Shown piece after piece: positions 1 through 9,925 of a DNA stretch of 64,000 nt. A program made the position numbers and the translations under genes. Source of the DNA: JALORV01 sp963791235 (GTDB lineage: Bacteria; Pseudomonadota; Gammaproteobacteria; Burkholderiales; Burkholderiaceae_F); the NCBI GenBank assembly GCA_963791235.1, contig CAWBRW010000030.1, forward strand, positions 1 to 64,000. The letters run 5' to 3'. Numbering within the stretch: position 1 is the stretch's first letter; each line of letters opens with the position of its first letter. The notes under the pieces are model-generated. The model did not search any database and had not been told where the DNA came from. It saw only the letters and a program-made list of their open reading frames with translations.

Positions 1-414
1 GATCATGCGTTCGCGGCCGACACAGGCTTCAAGCGCAAAGCGATAAGGCAGCCCTTCCGCCAGCTGAACGACCAGGCGCTTGGGCGCCAGTGCGCTGACG
101 GCTTCGGCCGGGGGCTCGAGCCACGGGTCGCCCGAATACACCCAGTAACGGCCTTCGGTCGCCGTGTCGGCGCGGAAGACGAAACTCACGCCCGCCTTCT
201 TGCCGAAGGTGCGCGTCAGCGCTGAGTGTGCGGACAGCGGATCGGAGTGCTTCGGCGAGAACGTCACCGCGGTCTCGTACAGCTCGACCGTGGGGACGTC
301 CATCTTCGTGTAGCTCATGACCGTATTGACGAAGGCGCGCAGGGTCTTGGGACCCTTGCCCTTGGCGCTGGTGGCACCCATCCAATGCGTCGGCAGTCGT
401 AACGAGACGTCCAT
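1..414 (-). CDS. Unknown protein, C-terminus beyond the left edge
   Basis: An open frame starts with ATG at 414 and runs off the left edge, so only the first 138 residues are visible, beginning MDVSLRLPTHWMGATSAKGK. It reads as ordinary soluble protein (for example VELYETAVTFSPKHSD and AGVSFVFRADTATEGRYWVY). I see no signal peptide or membrane segment. A purine-rich stretch (GTAGGGCGGGG) lies about 10 bases upstream as a possible ribosome site. An in-frame TTG two codons upstream is an alternative start. A longer open frame over the same bases on the same strand is rich in Arg and Gly and looks like a shadow. I do not recognise the family. It is divergent from groES, with about 410 bases between them. 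Confidence 0.5.
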   Translation of the reverse strand, partial: MDVSLRLPTHWMGATSAKGKGPKTLRAFVNTVMSYTKMDVPTVELYETAVTFSPKHSDPLSAHSALTRTFGKKAGVSFVFRADTATEGRYWVYSGDPWLEPPAEAVSALAPKRLVVQLAEGLPYRFALEACVGRERMI

Positions 415-685
415 GCCCAAACCCCGCCCTACTTGTCGTCGACGTATGGATTGTCGGCACAGAAGGGGCGTGTCACATCACGTAAAGGTATTAGACCGTC
501 GACGATCTGCCGCGCGGCCCCGACGGAAGGTCAATGCAGCGCAACAGGCGTCAGCGGGGGCGGTGTCCCCAAAACATGTCATCACGATGAGATCGCCGTC
601 ATAGTTAGTGACCGCTCACACGCTCGGGCGGGCTGTGAACTAAGCGGTACGCAGGCCGATATTGCGAATTCTCCGGCCTCCAGGC
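415..685. other. Intergenic stretch upstream of the groE promoter
   Basis: There is no convincing gene between the unknown minus-strand gene and the groE promoter. Short open frames here (to about 690) are Arg/Ser/Pro-rich and lack similarity to anything I know. I see no clear hairpin or repeat. Confidence 0.5.
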
Positions 686-715
686 CTTGAAACTCGGGGC
701 CGCCGCCCCTAGAAT
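686..715 (+). promoter_or_regulatory. groESL promoter, overlapping sigma32 and sigma70 elements
   Basis: CTTGAAA at 686-692 followed 13 bases later by CCCCTAGA at 706-713 fits the heat-shock sigma32 pattern (CTTGAAA / CCCCATNT). The same bases also read as a sigma70 promoter: TTGAAA at 687-692, a 17-base spacer, and TAGAAT at 710-715. The expected start of transcription, near 722, lies inside the CIRCE operator. This is a sequence match, not a mapped start. Confidence 0.8.
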
Positions 716-741
716 TAGCACTCGTCTCGGTCGACTGCTAA
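715..741. promoter_or_regulatory. CIRCE operator (HrcA binding site)
   Basis: TTAGCACTC (715-723), a 9-base spacer, and GACTGCTAA (733-741). This matches the CIRCE consensus TTAGCACTC-N9-GAGTGCTAA with one mismatch in the right arm. It overlaps the predicted groE transcription start, where HrcA would block RNA polymerase. hrcA itself is not in this window. Confidence 0.92.
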
Positions 742-824
742 CAACAGCTCGCCGGGGCCCGGAGGTTCCGCCTCCCCATTTTCCCGTTTCTCGCCCGTCG
801 AGAGATCAACTGCTAGGAGACCCT

Positions 825-1112
825 ATGAAGATTCGTCCTCTGCACGATCGCGTGATCGTCAAGCGCCTGGACCAGGAGCGTAAGACCGCGTCCGGCATCG
901 TCATTCCCGACAACGCCGCCGAGAAGCCTGACCAGGGCGAGATCATCGCCGTCGGGCCGGGCAAGCGCGACGACAACGGCAAGATCGTTCCGCTCGACGT
1001 CAAGGTCGGTGACAAGGTGCTGTTCGGCAAGTACTCGGGCCAGACAGTCAAGGTCGAAGGCGAGGAACTCCTCGTCATGCGCGAAGAAGACCTGATGGGC
1101 GTCGTCGCCTAA
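825..1112 (+). CDS. groES: Co-chaperonin GroES
   Basis: The product is 95 residues, the usual GroES length. It starts MKIRPLHDRVIVKRLDQE and contains the mobile loop around residues 20-32 (KTASGIVIPDNA) that binds GroEL, and the conserved VGDKVLFGKYSG. It forms the heptameric lid of the cytoplasmic GroEL folding chamber. The start at 825 is chosen because a Shine-Dalgarno-like AGGAGA (815-820) lies just upstream and the family begins here; the frame is open back to 687 but that extension crosses the promoter and CIRCE. groEL follows after 58 bases in the same operon. Confidence 0.97.
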   Translation: MKIRPLHDRVIVKRLDQERKTASGIVIPDNAAEKPDQGEIIAVGPGKRDDNGKIVPLDVKVGDKVLFGKYSGQTVKVEGEELLVMREEDLMGVVA

Positions 1113-1170
1113 TTGTTCAGTGGCGCCGGCCGCTGCGCGTCCGGCCAACTAATTTCCAGAGAGAGGTTCT

Positions 1171-2814
<1,644 letters not shown>

Positions 2815-2951
2815 GGCCGACGGCCGCTCGCGGCGCATAGCGGCGTCGCGCGCGCTGGCCGTACCATTGAGTACTGTCTGCGCGCGCGCTCCTTGCTCTG
2901 CCTTCGCGAATCGGTCGCCGGGTTGCGAGTTCCATAGCCTGCAACCGCTTC

Positions 2952-2990
2952 AAAACAAACGGCCCGCAATCGCGGGCCGTTTGTTTTTGG
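2952..2990. terminator. Bidirectional intrinsic terminator
   Basis: A perfect 16-bp stem (2952-2967 with 2972-2987) closes a 4-base loop, AATC. The core is GGCCCGC / GCGGGCC, flanked by A-rich sequence on the left and a T-run on the right (to 2988), so it can end transcription on both strands. It lies between groEL (plus) and the redoxin gene (minus, stop at 3003). Confidence 0.93.
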
Positions 2991-3002
2991 CGAATGAGCT
3001 GA

Positions 3003-3602
3003 TCAGTACTTGATCGTGCAGCCGTAAGCGCTCGACGCAGCGGTCGCGACCGGCTTGCCCGAACGGGCATCCGTCAGCGCTGCCACGACGTAGTTGCTGG
3101 CGATCTTGACGTCCGCCGGATTGGCGCTGCGCTTGTCATCAATGGCGCCGGCGTAGATCACGGTGCCCTTCGGATCGATGACGTACATGTGCGGCGTCAC
3201 CTTCGCGCCGTAGGCGCGGCCGATCTCTCCCTTGGAGTCCATCAGCACGGCAGTCGGCGCCGCATTCTGCTGCTTGAACCAGTCCGCAAGGCTGGCCGGG
3301 GCCATGTAATCCCCGTGCTTCTCGCTGGTCGAATTGACGGCGATCCAGGCGACGTTGTCGGCGCCGAAGCGTTTCTGCAGCGACTGCATGTTGCCACTGT
3401 CGTAGTGCTTCATCACGAACGGACAGTTCGGGTTGTTCCACTCGAGAACAACGTACCTGCCCTTGAAGTCGGACAGCGCGACCGGCTTGCCGTTGACGTC
3501 GGTGCCCTTCAATGCAGGTGCCGGCTGCCCGGGCACCGCGGCGGCCTGGACGGGCGAGGAAGATGCGGCAACCGCCGCAAACAGAACGGCAGCGAGCTTC
3601 AT
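3003..3602 (-). CDS. Periplasmic redoxin/peroxiredoxin-like protein
   Basis: The product is 199 residues with an N-terminal signal peptide (residues 1 to about 21, MKLAAVLFAAVAASSSPVQA), so it is probably periplasmic. The rest is a thioredoxin-fold AhpC/TSA-type domain: PGQPAPALKGTDVNGKPVAL, then WNNPNCPFV with a single active-site Cys, then a cis-Pro loop (AKVTPHMYVID). There is no CXXC. A second Cys lies near the C-terminus (YGCTIKY). It follows dsbD by 20 bases on the same strand, so it may receive electrons from DsbD. This partnership is inferred from position and fold. The exact substrate (peroxide or protein thiol) is not shown by the sequence. Confidence 0.8.
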   Translation of the reverse strand: MKLAAVLFAAVAASSSPVQAAAVPGQPAPALKGTDVNGKPVALSDFKGRYVVLEWNNPNCPFVMKHYDSGNMQSLQKRFGADNVAWIAVNSTSEKHGDYMAPASLADWFKQQNAAPTAVLMDSKGEIGRAYGAKVTPHMYVIDPKGTVIYAGAIDDKRSANPADVKIASNYVVAALTDARSGKPVATAASSAYGCTIKY

Positions 3603-3622
3603 GTTGTGCCAGCGATCGGAGT

Positions 3623-5752
3623 TCAGCGGGACGCCAGCTTAACCCTGTCGAGCGCCGCGAGGACGGTCCCCTCGGTCAGGATCTCCGGCAACACCGTCGG
3701 CTTGCCGCTGGCGTCATAGAGCACATACAGCGGTACGCCGTTGCGGCCGAACTCGGCCAGGGCCTTCGTGATTCGCGCGTCGCGATTGGTCCAGTCGGCC
3801 TTCATGCGCACGATGCCTTCGGCGGCAAAACGGCTGACGACCTTGTCGGTGTTCAACGCCACGCGCTTGTTGACCTGGCAGGTCACGCACCACGCGGCGG
3901 TGAAGTCGACGAACACGACCTTGCCCTCGCCGGTCAGCTGCGCGAGCTTCTCCGGCGAGTAGTCGACCCAGCCAGCGCTGCTCGAAGGTTTTGCACTGGA
4001 GCCCGCCTCGGTCATCGCGAGCGGCGCGAACGTCAGTGCGGCGAGCACCGCGCCGACCAGTGCTACCCAGCGGAACAGCGGCGAGCCGCGCTGTGTCAGG
4101 CCGACCGCCCACAGCGCGAAGGCAACGGCGACCAGCACCCCCAGCGCCATGGCCACGCCGCCGGCATCGACCTGCTGTGCCAGCACCCACAGCAGCCAGA
4201 CGCAGGTGGCGAACATCGGGAAGGCCATGAACTGCTTGAAGAGTTCCATCCACCGGCCCGGTCGCGGCAGCCTGGCGAGCAGCGCCGGGAACAGCGTCAG
4301 CAGGAGGTACGGGGCCGCCATGCCGACGCCGAGCATCGCGAACACCGACAACGCAAGGGGCGCCGGCTGCGTGATCGCGTAACCGAGCGCGGCGCTCATG
4401 AACGGTGCCGTGCAGGGCGAGGCCACGATGACCGCCAGCACTCCGGTACCGAAGCTGCCGCGCCAGTCGGACTTGCCGACCAGCGCGTCGGCCGCCTTGG
4501 TGTTACCGAGGCCGCTGCCGAAGGTGAACTCGAACACGCCCAGCAGGTTGAGGCCGATGACGAAGAAGAGCACCGTCAACGAAGCGACGACCCAGGGCGT
4601 CTGCAGCTGGAAGCCCCAGCCGAGTGCGCTGCCCGCCTGCTGGAGTGCAATCAGCAGCCCCGCGAGCAGCACGAACGACAGGATCACGCCGACCGCGAAG
4701 GCGATGCCGTGCGCGGCCATCGGGCCGCTGTGCGTGCGGTGCTGCGCCAGCCCGATCAGCTTCAGTGACAGGACCGGGAACACGCACGGCATCAGGTTGA
4801 GGATCAGGCCACCGATGAACGCGGCCCCCAGTGCTGCAACCAGCGACATGGTCGGTGCAGTGGCGCCCGCTGCAGCGGTGCCCGGGGCGCTGACTACGCC
4901 AGCCACCAGCGGCGCCTCGACGACCGCAGCCCAGCCACCCGGCTTGGCCGGACCGCCGTTGGCGACGATGACACCGCCAAGCGACTTCGCATCGGCCTTG
5001 ACCGGCTTTGCCGCGGTCAGGTACAGCGAAACGCCATCGCGACGGTTCAGTACCTGCGCGGCCGCCGGTTCGATACGGGCCTCCTCCAGCGGGAAGAACT
5101 CAAGCGAGTCGGACTTGCGGTCCGCGGGCAGATCGAGTGCCAGCCGAATGCGGTCCGCCTCGATCGTGCCGCGCGCGGCCAGGCCAGGCAGCGCCGTTGG
5201 TACCAGCTTGCGCGCCTGCGCGAACAGCGCCGCATGGGCCGAGGGGTTCGCGTCTGCCTTGACGGGCAGAGTCAAGGAAATGTCCGCGCTGCCCGGAATG
5301 CACACGTCCTTGCACTCCAGCCATTCCGCCTTGCCGTTGAGCGTGACCGGAGTACCGGGCTGCAGGTTCGTCGGCACTTGCACCGTGGTCAATAGCAAGG
5401 TGTCGCCGTCGTAGCCGTAGTTGACCAGCGGACCTGCCGGCAGACGGTGCGGGTACGGCCATTCGATCGGTCCGGCTGTCATCCCGGCCGGAAGCTGCCA
5501 GTCAATGCGGGTCGGCAGGCCCGAGTCGCCCGGGACCTGCCAGTAGGTGTGCCATTCGTTGTCGTGCACGAGCCGAAGGCCGACCTGCAACGCCTGGCCG
5601 GGGACTGCCGCATCGGTGGCCGCGATCAGTGACGCCTTGACATGCGGATCGGGCGCGCCGAAGCGCGGCAGGGACTGCCCGATGGCCGCAGACGAGGAAA
5701 GGGCGAACCAGGCCGCGGCCAGGATCGGGGTGAGAAGTCGTAGGGTGCGCAT
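3623..5752 (-). CDS. dsbD: Thiol:disulfide interchange protein DsbD
   Basis: A three-part protein of 709 residues from the chosen start. After a signal peptide (MRTLRLLTPILAAAWFALSS) comes the periplasmic N-terminal domain with a Cys pair (WLECKDVCIPGS). The hydrophobic core has about eight membrane segments and carries the paired cysteines LMPCVFPVLS and ASPCTAPFMS. The C-terminal thioredoxin domain has AAWCVTCQVN near residue 620. It passes electrons from cytoplasmic thioredoxin across the inner membrane to periplasmic thiol proteins. The frame is open back to 5878, but that part overlaps the frame-corrected end of hemL; ATG at 5752 begins directly with the signal peptide (ATG 5770 also possible). 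A redoxin gene follows downstream. Confidence 0.92.
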   Translation of the reverse strand: MRTLRLLTPILAAAWFALSSSAAIGQSLPRFGAPDPHVKASLIAATDAAVPGQALQVGLRLVHDNEWHTYWQVPGDSGLPTRIDWQLPAGMTAGPIEWPYPHRLPAGPLVNYGYDGDTLLLTTVQVPTNLQPGTPVTLNGKAEWLECKDVCIPGSADISLTLPVKADANPSAHAALFAQARKLVPTALPGLAARGTIEADRIRLALDLPADRKSDSLEFFPLEEARIEPAAAQVLNRRDGVSLYLTAAKPVKADAKSLGGVIVANGGPAKPGGWAAVVEAPLVAGVVSAPGTAAAGATAPTMSLVAALGAAFIGGLILNLMPCVFPVLSLKLIGLAQHRTHSGPMAAHGIAFAVGVILSFVLLAGLLIALQQAGSALGWGFQLQTPWVVASLTVLFFVIGLNLLGVFEFTFGSGLGNTKAADALVGKSDWRGSFGTGVLAVIVASPCTAPFMSAALGYAITQPAPLALSVFAMLGVGMAAPYLLLTLFPALLARLPRPGRWMELFKQFMAFPMFATCVWLLWVLAQQVDAGGVAMALGVLVAVAFALWAVGLTQRGSPLFRWVALVGAVLAALTFAPLAMTEAGSSAKPSSSAGWVDYSPEKLAQLTGEGKVVFVDFTAAWCVTCQVNKRVALNTDKVVSRFAAEGIVRMKADWTNRDARITKALAEFGRNGVPLYVLYDASGKPTVLPEILTEGTVLAALDRVKLASR

Positions 5753-5801
5753 ACCGTGATTTTCGTCCATCGAGCGCCCCAATGGTTCCCGGCCAAACGG
5801 C

Positions 5802-7116
5802 CTACCGGGATCCCTTTTCGCCGATTGCGTCAAAAGCTTCGCGCGCGGCGGCGACTGTAGCGTCGATAACGGCGTCATTGTGCGCTATCGATACAAACCC
5901 GGCCTCGAACGCCGACGGGCGCCAGATAGACGCCACGGTCCAGCATCGCGTGGAAAAACCGGTTGAATCGCTCCTTGTCGGTGGCCATCACCTGCGCATA
6001 GCTGCCCGGCGGCTCATCAGCGAAATAGACGCCGAACATGCCGCCGACGCTGTCACCGGAGAAGGCCAGCCCCGGCGCGGCCGCATGGGCCGCCTGAACC
6101 AGCCCGCTCACCAGGCGCGTGGTCTGTTTGGAGAGTTCCTCGTAGAACCCGGGCCGCTGGATCTCTCTCAGGGTCGCCAGGCCGCAGGCCACGGCCACCG
6201 GATTGCCGGACAGCGTGCCCGCCTGATAGACCCCGCCCAGCGGCGCGAGGTGCTTCATGATTTCGCGCTTGCCGCCGAAGGCCGCCACCGGCATGCCGCC
6301 ACCAATGACCTTGCCGAGCACCGTCATGTCGGGATCGATGCCGTACAGCGACTGCGCGCCCCCCAGGGCGACCCGGAAGCCCGACATCACCTCGTCGAAG
6401 ATGAGGATCGCACCGTGCCTCGCGGTGAGTTCGCGCATCGTGCGCAGGAACTCGGCCGTCGCACGCACCAGGTTCATGTTGCCGGCAATTGCCTCGACGA
6501 TGACGCAGGCGATGTCGTCGCCGTGCTGCCTGAAGGCATCGACCAGTTGCTGCGGCTCGTTGTAATCGAGCACCAGCGTGTGCTGGGTGATCTCGGCCGG
6601 CACGCCGGCACTGCTGGGGTTGCCTAACGTCAGCAGGCCCGAGCCGGCCTTCACCAGCAGGCTGTCCGCATGGCCGTGATAGCAGCCCTCGAACTTGATG
6701 ATCTTGCGCCGGCCCTTGCCGCCGCCTGCCGCGCCGCGCGCGAGGCGGATCGCGCTCATCGCGGCCTCGGTGCCTGACGACACCAGCCGCAGTTGCTGCA
6801 TCGACGGCACCAATTTCAGCAGTTCCTCGGCCATGATGACTTCGGCCTCGGTCGGCGCGCCGTAAGACAGACCGCGGGCAGCGGCGTCCTGCACCGCCTT
6901 CACCACGGCGGGATGGCCGTGCCCGAGGATCATCGGGCCCCACGAGCCGATGTAGTCGATGTAGCGCTTGCCGTCGGCGTCCCAGAAGTAGGGGCCTTCG
7001 GCGCGTTCGATGAACCGCGGCGTGCCGCCGACCGAGCGAAACGCGCGGACCGGCGAGTTGACCCCGCCCGGGATCGACCGCTGGGCGCGTTCAAACAGTT
7101 GTTCGTTGCGGTTCAT
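5802..7116 (-). CDS. hemL: Glutamate-1-semialdehyde 2,1-aminomutase (one frame change near the end)
   Basis: Converts glutamate-1-semialdehyde to 5-aminolevulinate in the C5 haem pathway, using PLP in the cytoplasm. It starts MNRNEQLFERAQRSIPGGVN, with GTEAAMSAIRLAR, the PLP aspartate in ILIFDEVMSGFR, and the PLP lysine in LGKVIGGGMPVAAFGG near residue 267. As read, the frame stops at 5875 after 413 residues. Around 5917-5920 there is an extra C (GCGCCC where GCGCC is expected). Past it another frame continues SAFEAGFVSIAHNDAVIDAT to a TAG at 5802, giving the normal C-terminus. The start overlaps the end of thiE by 26 bases. Confidence 0.93.
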
Positions 7117-7807
7117 TCTGGGCTGTTCCTAGGTTGAATTCGTGTTGCAGACGCTTAGCTGCCGCGGCCGGATCGGGAGCATCGAACACAGCACCGATGA
7201 GGGCAGCGGAGTGCGCTCCGGCGGCACTGACCGCGCGGATGTTGGCCTCGCCGATCCCGCCGATCGCCACGATGCGCTGGGCCGGAAATTCCTGCCGCGC
7301 CTGCTGCAGGAGCGCCAGCGGCGCGCGCACGGCGGCGGGCTTGGTCGTCGATGCAAAGACGGAACCGAACGCGACGATGTCCGCGCCAGCCTCTACGACC
7401 CGACAGGCCCGCAACAGGTCGTCATAGCAGGACACACCGATCAGTGCGTGCGGGAGCCGGGCCCGTGCCTCTGCAATATCGCCGTCATCACGGCCGAGGT
7501 GCACGCCGTCGGCATCGAGTTCCTGCGCGAGAGGGACATCGTCGTTCACAACGAACAGCGCCCCGTGCTGGCGCGCGAGGGACTGGACCGCGCGAGCCTG
7601 TCGGCTGCGCTCCTGCGGAGGCGCGATCTTGCTGCGGTACTGCACGAGCGCGATGCCTGCCGTCAGCGCGGAATGCAGCCGAACCAGCATCGCATCGAAG
7701 TCCGCCACGCCAACATCCGGCGTCAGCAGGTAGACGCCCTGGACCCGACGCGCCAACGCCGCTCGGTCAGTTGAGGTCGCCGCTGTTGTCATCGTCGTCA
7801 TCGTCAT
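7091..7807 (-). CDS. thiE: Thiamine-phosphate synthase
   Basis: Joins HMP-pyrophosphate and thiazole phosphate to make thiamine phosphate. The TIM-barrel motifs are clear: VQYRSK, FVVNDDVPLAQ, ADGVHLGRDDG, GVSCYDD, and FGSVFASTTKP. The length is 238 residues from ATG 7807. Several ATGs lie close together (7807, 7801, 7792), so the exact start is uncertain; GGCAGGTG just before 7807 is a plausible ribosome site. The first codons overlap the last 41 bases of thiD in another frame, where the same repeats encode the Asp run of ThiD. The stop overlaps the start of hemL by 26 bases. This is a tightly coupled thiD-thiE-hemL unit. Confidence 0.92.
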   Translation of the reverse strand: MTMTTMTTAATSTDRAALARRVQGVYLLTPDVGVADFDAMLVRLHSALTAGIALVQYRSKIAPPQERSRQARAVQSLARQHGALFVVNDDVPLAQELDADGVHLGRDDGDIAEARARLPHALIGVSCYDDLLRACRVVEAGADIVAFGSVFASTTKPAAVRAPLALLQQARQEFPAQRIVAIGGIGEANIRAVSAAGAHSAALIGAVFDAPDPAAAAKRLQHEFNLGTAQNEPQRTTV

Positions 7808-8621
7808 CACCTGCCCAGAACAACCGGTCGGGAATCGCCACTCCAATGCCGGCGTTGAAGGCGTGCACCACGGCCGCGGCCGTGTACTGGCAGGCCTCAT
7901 GGCAGGCCTGCGGAACATCGAGGCCATGCGCCAGCAGCCCGGCCAGTGCCGCCGAAAGCGTGTCGGAAACGCCGAGCAGCCGTGTCGAAGGCGCGTCGAG
8001 GCGCGGCAAGGCGTCGCTACGGACCAGTCCCGATTCGTCATAGAGCGCGGCCATGGCCTGGGGCGATCCCGGATCGGCGTCGGTCAGCAGCACGAACTCC
8101 GTCCCCCAGGCGATCAATTCGCGCGCGCACGCTGTTGCCGGCAGGTCGTTACTGCGCTCCTCGTCGTCATTGGCAAGGCTCAGCAGCCGGCGCGCCAGCA
8201 TGAGACTGATCGAGACGACGCTCGCCTGCGGCACGAGTAGCTCGCGCAGCGCGGCCACGAGCTCGCTGTCCGCATCGTCGTCCAGAGTGGGGCCGAATTT
8301 CGGATCCAGTACGACGGGCACGCTGTCGTAGTCGGCGAGGATCGCGGCGATCGGCTGCACCTGAGCGGCACTGGCCAGCGCGCCGACCTTGAATGCGGCG
8401 ACGGCCATGTTCTGCAGAATCAGCTGGGCCTGCCCTTCGATCGCCTCGTCGTCGAGCAGGACGAACTCGTCGTCGCGGTCACGGGCGCTGATGCCGATCG
8501 CGGTGATGACGCTTGCCGGATGGCAGCCCATGCTGGCGATCGCCAGTTGATCCGCCTGCAAGTCGGCGGCGCCGGTGGCGTCGGAGGCGCCAAAGCTGAG
8601 CACAACAGGGAGCGAGGACAT
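7767..8621 (-). CDS. thiD: Hydroxymethylpyrimidine/phosphomethylpyrimidine kinase-like protein, divergent ThiD
   Basis: A PfkB-like HMP kinase homologue of about 284 residues, predicted to phosphorylate HMP and HMP-P for ThiE, whose gene overlaps it. The N-terminal substrate loop reads LSFGASDATGAADLQADQLA where typical ThiD has GSDSSGGAGIQAD. The glycine-rich catalytic region reads GVSDTLSAALAG where the family has GTGCTLSAA-like sequence, so the usual Cys is missing. The C-terminus is an acidic tail with seven consecutive Asp. The start is set at ATG 8621 (MSSLPVVLSFGAS); the frame is open nine codons further back. The assignment rests on both fold motifs and context. Activity is uncertain because of the altered loops. 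Confidence 0.8.
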   Translation of the reverse strand: MSSLPVVLSFGASDATGAADLQADQLAIASMGCHPASVITAIGISARDRDDEFVLLDDEAIEGQAQLILQNMAVAAFKVGALASAAQVQPIAAILADYDSVPVVLDPKFGPTLDDDADSELVAALRELLVPQASVVSISLMLARRLLSLANDDEERSNDLPATACARELIAWGTEFVLLTDADPGSPQAMAALYDESGLVRSDALPRLDAPSTRLLGVSDTLSAALAGLLAHGLDVPQACHEACQYTAAAVVHAFNAGIGVAIPDRLFWAGDDDDDDDNSGDLN

Positions 8622-8785
8622 GCGCGGGGGAGGCGTGTGACGGCGCAAAGAATGTCGATGCTACGCGGACGCAATGCGCTAGCGCGAAGGCGGTAGCGAA
8701 GACCTATGAGCCCACGTTATGATCTTCAGCTAAGTGATTGATTTTAGCCGCTGAGCGACCGATTGGGCGTTCAAGTTCCTAGTCC

Positions 8786-8971
8786 ATGATGACGACCAAC
8801 GTGGGGACAAAAACCTGGATGTGCCTGATCTGCGGGTGGATCTACGACGAGGCGGCGGGAGTGCCTGAGTCGGGAATCGCCCCGGGAACGCGGTGGGAGG
8901 AGATTCCTCCGAACTGGACCTGCCCTGAATGCGGGGCGCGCAAGGAAGATTTCGAAATGGTCGAAATCTGA
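8786..8971 (+). CDS. Rubredoxin
   Basis: A 61-residue iron protein with the two rubredoxin knuckles: CLICGWIYDEAAG and CPECGARKEDFEMVE. The four cysteines bind one iron for one-electron transfer in the cytoplasm. A double ATG (8786, 8789) leaves the first residue uncertain. It is divergent from thiD across 164 bases and precedes pilG by 156 bases, an order I know from other betaproteobacteria. The electron partner is not visible here. Confidence 0.95.
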   Translation: MMTTNVGTKTWMCLICGWIYDEAAGVPESGIAPGTRWEEIPPNWTCPECGARKEDFEMVEI

Positions 8972-9127
8972 CCGCGGAACCGCGGTTTTCAGCGCGGCGT
9001 GAGCAGACAAGTTCGTTTACAAACACGGCGATCGGTCGATCACATCGTTCGCGTGTTTTTGCCACGGCGAGTCCCGCATGGCATGGACCGGCGGCGTCCA
9101 GGGGCCGGTTGAGATCGAGGACACGAC

Positions 9128-9523
9128 ATGGCGGCACAGGACTTTACGGATATCCGCGGCAAGAAGGTGATGGTGATCGATGACTCGAACACCATCCGGC
9201 GGAGCGCGGAGATCTTTCTCAACCAGGCCGGGTGCCAGGTCATCCTCGCGCAGGATGGATTCGAAGCGCTGTCGAAGATCAACGACCACCAGCCGAACAT
9301 CATCTTCTGCGACATACTGATGCCGCGGCTGGACGGATACCAGACCTGCGCGCTGATCAAGCGCAGCCCGCGATTCCACAAGACACCGGTGGTGATGCTG
9401 TCATCCAAGGACGGGCTGTTCGACCGTGCGCGCGGGCGCATGGTCGGATCGAGCGAGTACCTGACGAAGCCGTTCACCAAGGACAGCCTGCTGACCGCGG
9501 TGCGTCAGCATTCGATGAACTGA
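9128..9523 (+). CDS. pilG: Response regulator PilG
   Basis: A 131-residue single-domain CheY-like receiver. Acidic pocket VMVIDDSNTIRR, the phospho-acceptor Asp in IIFCDILMPRLDG, and the Lys in SSEYLTKPF are all present. There is no output domain. In the Pil-Chp chemosensory system PilG is phosphorylated by ChpA/PilL and promotes type IV pilus extension. It is first in the pilG-pilH-pilI-pilJ-chpA run, all on the same strand. Confidence 0.93.
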   Translation: MAAQDFTDIRGKKVMVIDDSNTIRRSAEIFLNQAGCQVILAQDGFEALSKINDHQPNIIFCDILMPRLDGYQTCALIKRSPRFHKTPVVMLSSKDGLFDRARGRMVGSSEYLTKPFTKDSLLTAVRQHSMN

Positions 9524-9548
9524 ACACCAGGCCTTTGCGGGGGGGCCG

Positions 9549-9914
9549 ATGCCCATCAAGAAAGTACTGATAGTCGACGATTCGCCCACTGAGCGTTTCT
9601 TCCTCAACGAACTGCTGACCAAGCAGGGTTATGCGGTGTCGATGGCAGAGAACGCTGAAGAGGCGATGATCAAGGTCAAGGCGGTGATGCCCGACCTGAT
9701 CCTCATGGATGTCGTCATGCCGGGGCAAAACGGCTTCCAGCTGACGCGGGCGCTGTCCAAGGACCCGGTGACGCAGGACATCCCGATCATCATGTGCACC
9801 AGCAAGAACCAGCAGACCGATCGCATCTGGGGCCTGCGCCAGGGTGCACGTGACTACATCACGAAGCCGGTCAAGCCCGAAGAGCTGTTCGAGAAGATCT
9901 CGGCGCTCGGCTGA
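9549..9914 (+). CDS. pilH: Response regulator PilH
   Basis: A 121-residue stand-alone receiver: VLIVDDSPTERFFLNELL, phospho-acceptor Asp in LILMDVVMPGQNG, MCTSKNQQTD and the Lys in DYITKPVKPEEL. PilH is the second CheY of the Pil-Chp system and is thought to favour pilus retraction or act as a phosphate sink. It starts 25 bases after pilG and ends 11 bases before pilI. Confidence 0.93.
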   Translation: MPIKKVLIVDDSPTERFFLNELLTKQGYAVSMAENAEEAMIKVKAVMPDLILMDVVMPGQNGFQLTRALSKDPVTQDIPIIMCTSKNQQTDRIWGLRQGARDYITKPVKPEELFEKISALG

Positions 9915-9925
9915 TCGACAGGTCC

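Noticed and set aside
687..824. 46-residue N-terminal extension of GroES
   Set aside because: It would translate the promoter and CIRCE; the family starts at MKIRPLHDR and the ribosome site is at 815-820.
3512..4768. 418-residue plus-strand open frame opposite dsbD
   Set aside because: Arg/Gln/His-rich with no recognisable motif, and it lies opposite the intact and well-conserved dsbD.
5779..5878. Longer N-terminus for DsbD
   Set aside because: This part overlaps the frame-repaired C-terminus of HemL and precedes a good signal peptide.
7786..7810. GTC/ATC trinucleotide tract as a CRISPR or regulatory repeat
   Set aside because: Too short, and explained by the Asp run of ThiD and the start of ThiE.
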